Shown here one piece after another: positions 5,495-7,821 of a stretch of 7,821 bases of DNA (the stretch's first letter is position 1; each line of letters starts with the position of its first letter). Location: positions 1-7,821 of the forward strand of contig JAIRSA010000149.1 of the NCBI GenBank assembly GCA_031255695.1, given 5' to 3'. The notes under the pieces are model-generated. The model searched no databases. It was given only the letters and a program-made list of their open reading frames with translations, and was not told the origin of the DNA. Made by a program: the position numbers and the translations under genes. Origin of the DNA: Eubacteriales Family XIII. Incertae Sedis bacterium (GTDB taxonomy: Bacteria > Bacillota > Clostridia > Peptostreptococcales > Anaerovoracaceae).

Positions 5495-6301
5495 ATGAAA
5501 GTTTTTGGTTTAATAGGCAAAAGTGGAAGCGGCAAGAGCTATCAGGCCATCAGCCTATGCAAGGCGCTCAAGGCAGAGAGCATATTGGACGACGGCCTGC
5601 TCATATCGGGGAACAGCGTCATTGCGGGGAAATCGGCCAAAAGACAGGATACGAAGGTCAGGGCAATAAAGACGGCGCTGTTCCAGGAAGACAGCCACAG
5701 GGATGAGGTGGCCGGCAAGATACAAGAGATCGGGCCGGAGGCATTGCTTGTAATAGGGACTTCTGAAAGGATGGTCGAGAGGATTGTGGCCAGGCTGGGG
5801 CTGCCGGAGCCGGAGGAACTGATATATATAGAGTCGATAACAACCGAAAAAGAGCGGAAGATAGCCGAAAAACAGAGGCACGAGTTCGGCAAGCATGTTA
5901 TCCCCGTGCCGTCGGTCCAGCTGAAAAAGGAGTTCTCCGGCTATTTCATGCACCCGCTGCGCATGATACTGGACATACGCGGCAAGCGCTCGCGGGTCGC
6001 GGACAGGTCAGTCGTCCGGCCCGCATTCAGCTATAAGGGCAAATACACGATATCGAACAGGGCGGTCTACGATATCGCTGCGATAACGGGGAATGCGGTC
6101 GAGGGCGTGGCGTCCGTGCTGCGCGTCAGCGCGGACAACGAAGAGTCGGGGATTGTGGTAAATGTGGCGGTCAACATGGAATACGGCGTGAAGGTGATCC
6201 CTGTGGCGGAGGCCCTGCAAAAGCGCATTTCGGATCAGATAGCGAAGATGACGGCATACAACGTGAAAGCCGTCAATATAGACGTGAAAGGGCTGCGGTA
6301 G
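5495..6301 (+). CDS. P-loop NTPase region fused to an Asp23/Gls24 domain
   Basis: A 268-residue soluble protein with two parts. The N-terminus MKVFGLIGKSGSGKS has a perfect Walker A motif (Gly8 to Ser15). A hydrophobic strand ALLVIGTSE (83-91) may serve as a later NTPase strand. Residues about 110-175 are charged and mostly helical. Residues about 180-268 match the Asp23/Gls24 family: KGKYTISNRAVYDIAAITGNAVEGVASV, then a strand pair around VVNVAVNMEYGVKVIPVAEALQKRI, ending AYNVKAVNIDVKGLR. Asp23 proteins occur in Gram-positive bacteria and are linked to envelope stress, and most family members are little more than this domain. The nucleotide substrate and role here are unknown. GGTAAG 5 bp before the ATG is a weak ribosome binding site. 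The glycosylase gene follows on the same strand after about 70 bp and may be cotranscribed. Confidence 0.85.
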   Translation: MKVFGLIGKSGSGKSYQAISLCKALKAESILDDGLLISGNSVIAGKSAKRQDTKVRAIKTALFQEDSHRDEVAGKIQEIGPEALLVIGTSERMVERIVARLGLPEPEELIYIESITTEKERKIAEKQRHEFGKHVIPVPSVQLKKEFSGYFMHPLRMILDIRGKRSRVADRSVVRPAFSYKGKYTISNRAVYDIAAITGNAVEGVASVLRVSADNEESGIVVNVAVNMEYGVKVIPVAEALQKRISDQIAKMTAYNVKAVNIDVKGLR

Positions 6302-6374
6302 TGCCACCTATCCCAGCGTGCGCTGTAGGCCGGCGGCCGCTATATATAAGAATGAGAGGCGCGGATTGAAGGAG

Positions 6375-7295
6375 ATGATTTTCGAAGGCGTGAAGGATTT
6401 CAGCCTTGAGCATATATTCGAATGCGGGCAGGCATTTAGATGGAAAAAAATGGAAGATGGAGCCTATGCTGGGGTTGCCGGCGGGGCCTATGCCATCGCC
6501 GCTTTTGCGCCCGAAAGCGGGCGGCCGCATGAGGGCCGGCTGACCGTGAGGGCGCACGCGCCGGAGGGCGGGCGCACAGAAGGGCATGGGCGGCTGGCCG
6601 CCGCCCCGGCGGAATCCAGGGAGTTCTGGGCCGGATATTTTGACCTCGCCAGGGATTACGGGGCGATCAAGCGCAGGCTCGCGGCCAGCGGCAGCGCTAT
6701 GGCGGAGGCCGTCGCCTATGGGGCGGGCATAAGGATCCTGGAGCAGGATCCTTGGGAGGCGCTGATATCATTTATCATATCCCAGAACAACCACATACCG
6801 CGCATCAGGGGCTGCATCGAGAATCTTTGCAGGCATTTCGGAGAGCGCCGCGAATATGGCGGCGATGAATATTTTACCTTCCCGAAGGCCGAAGGGCTTG
6901 CGGAGGCCCTGACGGAGCGCGGCATCGACGCGCTGGCGCCGTGCGGGCTGGGCTACAGGGCCAAATACATAGCGGAGGCCACGCGGCAAGTGATCGAGAG
7001 GGGCGGCGAGGGCTATCTGGAGGGCCTCAAGCGCCAGCGTTTCGAGGAGGCCATGAAAGCGATCACGTCGATACATGGCGTGGGCCCCAAGGTGGCGTCC
7101 TGCGTCCTGCTGTTTGGGCTGGGCAAGCGTGAGGGCTTCCCGGTGGATGTCTGGATCGCCAGGGCTATGAAGGAGTTCTACGGGATCGGGGAAAACGACA
7201 GGGCAGCGGCGGAGGCCTACGCGAAGGAGCATTTCGGCGACGCCGCCGGCATCGCCCAGCAGTATTTGTTCTATTACGCACGTTCGCAGAAATAG
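6375..7295 (+). CDS. ogg: 8-oxoguanine DNA glycosylase/AP lyase, OGG1 type
   Basis: About 306 residues. It removes 8-oxoguanine from DNA and, as a bifunctional enzyme, can nick the backbone. The N-terminal OGG domain shows FECGQAFRWKK (residues 15-25). The helical HhH-GPD domain shows DPWEALISFIISQNNHIPRIRGCIENLC, then the hairpin IHGVGPKVASCVLLFGL with catalytic Lys239, and PVDVWI with Asp258. The Lys-Asp spacing of 19 equals that of human OGG1 (Lys249, Asp268). A Gly/Glu-rich stretch near 45-75 is an insertion-like loop in the N-terminal domain. The start is uncertain: for the ATG at 6375 the AAGGAG sequence abuts the codon with no spacing, while an in-frame TTG at 6366 has GAGAGG at a better distance. 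The next gene converges on it across a repeat array. Confidence 0.92.
   Translation: MIFEGVKDFSLEHIFECGQAFRWKKMEDGAYAGVAGGAYAIAAFAPESGRPHEGRLTVRAHAPEGGRTEGHGRLAAAPAESREFWAGYFDLARDYGAIKRRLAASGSAMAEAVAYGAGIRILEQDPWEALISFIISQNNHIPRIRGCIENLCRHFGERREYGGDEYFTFPKAEGLAEALTERGIDALAPCGLGYRAKYIAEATRQVIERGGEGYLEGLKRQRFEEAMKAITSIHGVGPKVASCVLLFGLGKREGFPVDVWIARAMKEFYGIGENDRAAAEAYAKEHFGDAAGIAQQYLFYYARSQK
6731..6753. repeat. Perfect inverted repeat inside the glycosylase gene
   Basis: AAGGATCCT (6731-6739) and AGGATCCTT (6745-6753) are perfect 9-bp arms around GGAGC. Each arm contains GGATCC. It lies within codons for the IRILEQDPW stretch of the glycosylase, so it could be a chance product of codon choice, but it would form a stable mRNA hairpin. 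Confidence 0.7.
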
Positions 7296-7313
7296 CAATA
7301 CAGCGGGGCCGCT

Positions 7314-7566
7314 GCCGGCCGCTATGACACGCAGCCGGCCGCTACGAGCTGCCGCCGGCCGCTGCCGGACGCCACGCCCCGGCCGGACGCCACGCCCCCC
7401 AGACTGCCGGCCGCTGCCGGACGCCCCGCCAGCCGTTGCCGGCCGCCATGACACGCAGCCGGACGCTACGAGCTGCCGCCGGCCGCCCTTCGCCAGTTGC
7501 CACGCCCCGGCTGGACACCTCGCCGGCCGCTACGACCTGCCGCCACGCCCCCGCCGGCCGCTACGA
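7314..7566. repeat. GC-rich mosaic repeat array between convergent genes
   Basis: The gap between the two convergent repair genes is built from shuffled short modules. GCCGGCC occurs eight times (7314, 7334, 7354, 7406, 7438, 7478, 7522, 7553). A 49-bp block at 7314-7362 recurs at 7438-7486 with only two differences. GCCGGACGCCACGCCCC is repeated perfectly at 7364 and 7382, an 18-bp period. CGCCGGCCGCTACGA recurs at 7521 and 7552. The last copy runs into the 3' end of the ATL gene and supplies its stop codon. The modules are rich in self-complementary sites, but there is no T-run terminator. Not a CRISPR: no regular unique spacers. Confidence 0.8.
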
Positions 7567-7821
7567 GCTCTGCTGGCCGTCCCAGCGGCATGCATCCATA
7601 TCGACGCGCCCGTCAAGCCTGAATTCGACGCCCTCGCCCTCTAGGCGCTGCCGCCGGAGCTCTGCCCACTGGCCGCCCGTGATCGCCCCATCCGACATGA
7701 CCACGCGCTGCCAAGGCAGGTGATCAGGGCAATACCGCATCGCCCTGCCGACCTCCCGCGCCGCGCGGGGCCGCCCAAGCATCTGCGCGATCTGCCCATA
7801 CGAAAGCACCTTGCCATAGGG
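7561..7821 (-). CDS. Alkyltransferase-like (ATL) protein, MGMT family (5' end missing)
   Basis: The gene is open to the right edge on the minus strand, so only the last 86 residues are present, beginning PYGKVLSYGQIAQMLGRPRAA if read through the edge. It belongs to the C-terminal DNA-binding domain of O6-alkylguanine-DNA alkyltransferases. YGQIA and RAAREVGRAM (with the arginine finger) are conserved. The active-site PCHR motif reads PWQRV, with Trp encoded at 7713-7711 where Cys accepts the alkyl group. This marks the ATL subfamily (E. coli YbaZ/Atl, S. pombe Atl1), which binds alkylated guanine without repairing it and directs the lesion to nucleotide excision repair. The tail GVEFRLDGRVDMDACRW is also typical. 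GTG at 7809 is not the likely start, since the conserved PYGK precedes it. The final Ser codon and TAG lie in a repeat module, so the last few residues may vary between strains. Confidence 0.9.
   Translation of the reverse strand, partial: PYGKVLSYGQIAQMLGRPRAAREVGRAMRYCPDHLPWQRVVMSDGAITGGQWAELRRQRLEGEGVEFRLDGRVDMDACRWDGQQSS

Noticed and set aside
7314..7566. CRISPR array
   Set aside because: Repeats vary in length and order, overlap each other and are not separated by unique spacers of constant size. No cas gene is present.
7324..7723. Plus-strand open frames over the GC-rich repeat array and ATL gene
   Set aside because: Their translations are repetitive Arg/Pro/Ala runs produced by the repeat modules, and they overlap the ATL gene on the other strand.

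Overview
The window is a GC-rich piece of bacterial chromosome, most likely from an anaerobic Firmicute of the Clostridia. The evidence is a rimI-tsaD-ABC-F gene order, a Rex redox repressor, a clostridial-type 2[4Fe-4S] ferredoxin, an Asp23-family protein and strong AGGAGG-like ribosome binding sites. AGG is a favoured Arg codon and ATA a common Ile codon, which is unusual in DNA this rich in G and C. Genus and species cannot be read from the window.

Left part (1-3527): the end of rimI (N-acetyltransferase for ribosomal protein S18), tsaD (tRNA t6A synthesis) and an ABC-F ATPase run in one tight plus-strand operon that concerns translation. The ABC-F protein carries a long glycine-rich, internally repeated linker before its C-terminal coiled coil. 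The order matches the ydiD-ydiE-ydiF block of Bacillus subtilis as I remember it, where rex (ydiH) also lies close downstream, as it does here.

Middle (3528-5494): a noncoding stretch with a 14-bp tandem repeat, then a clear sigma-70 promoter, a 21-bp duplication and acpP (acyl carrier protein). Next comes about 400 bp with no convincing gene but several possible RNA hairpins and an intrinsic terminator, then rex. A 55-residue ferredoxin gene lies on the minus strand facing rex, with its own ribosome binding site and terminator. A short AT-rich divergent promoter region follows.

Right part (5495-7821): a protein joining an N-terminal P-loop region to a C-terminal Asp23/Gls24 domain, then an OGG1-type 8-oxoguanine DNA glycosylase. 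A GC-rich repeat array separates the glycosylase from a convergent, edge-truncated alkyltransferase-like (ATL) gene, so two DNA-repair genes face each other across the repeats.

I see no transposase, phage gene, CRISPR array, tRNA or rRNA. The genes are mostly housekeeping. The parts that deserve a second look are the ABC-F linker, the P-loop/Asp23 fusion and the three intergenic repeat or structured regions.
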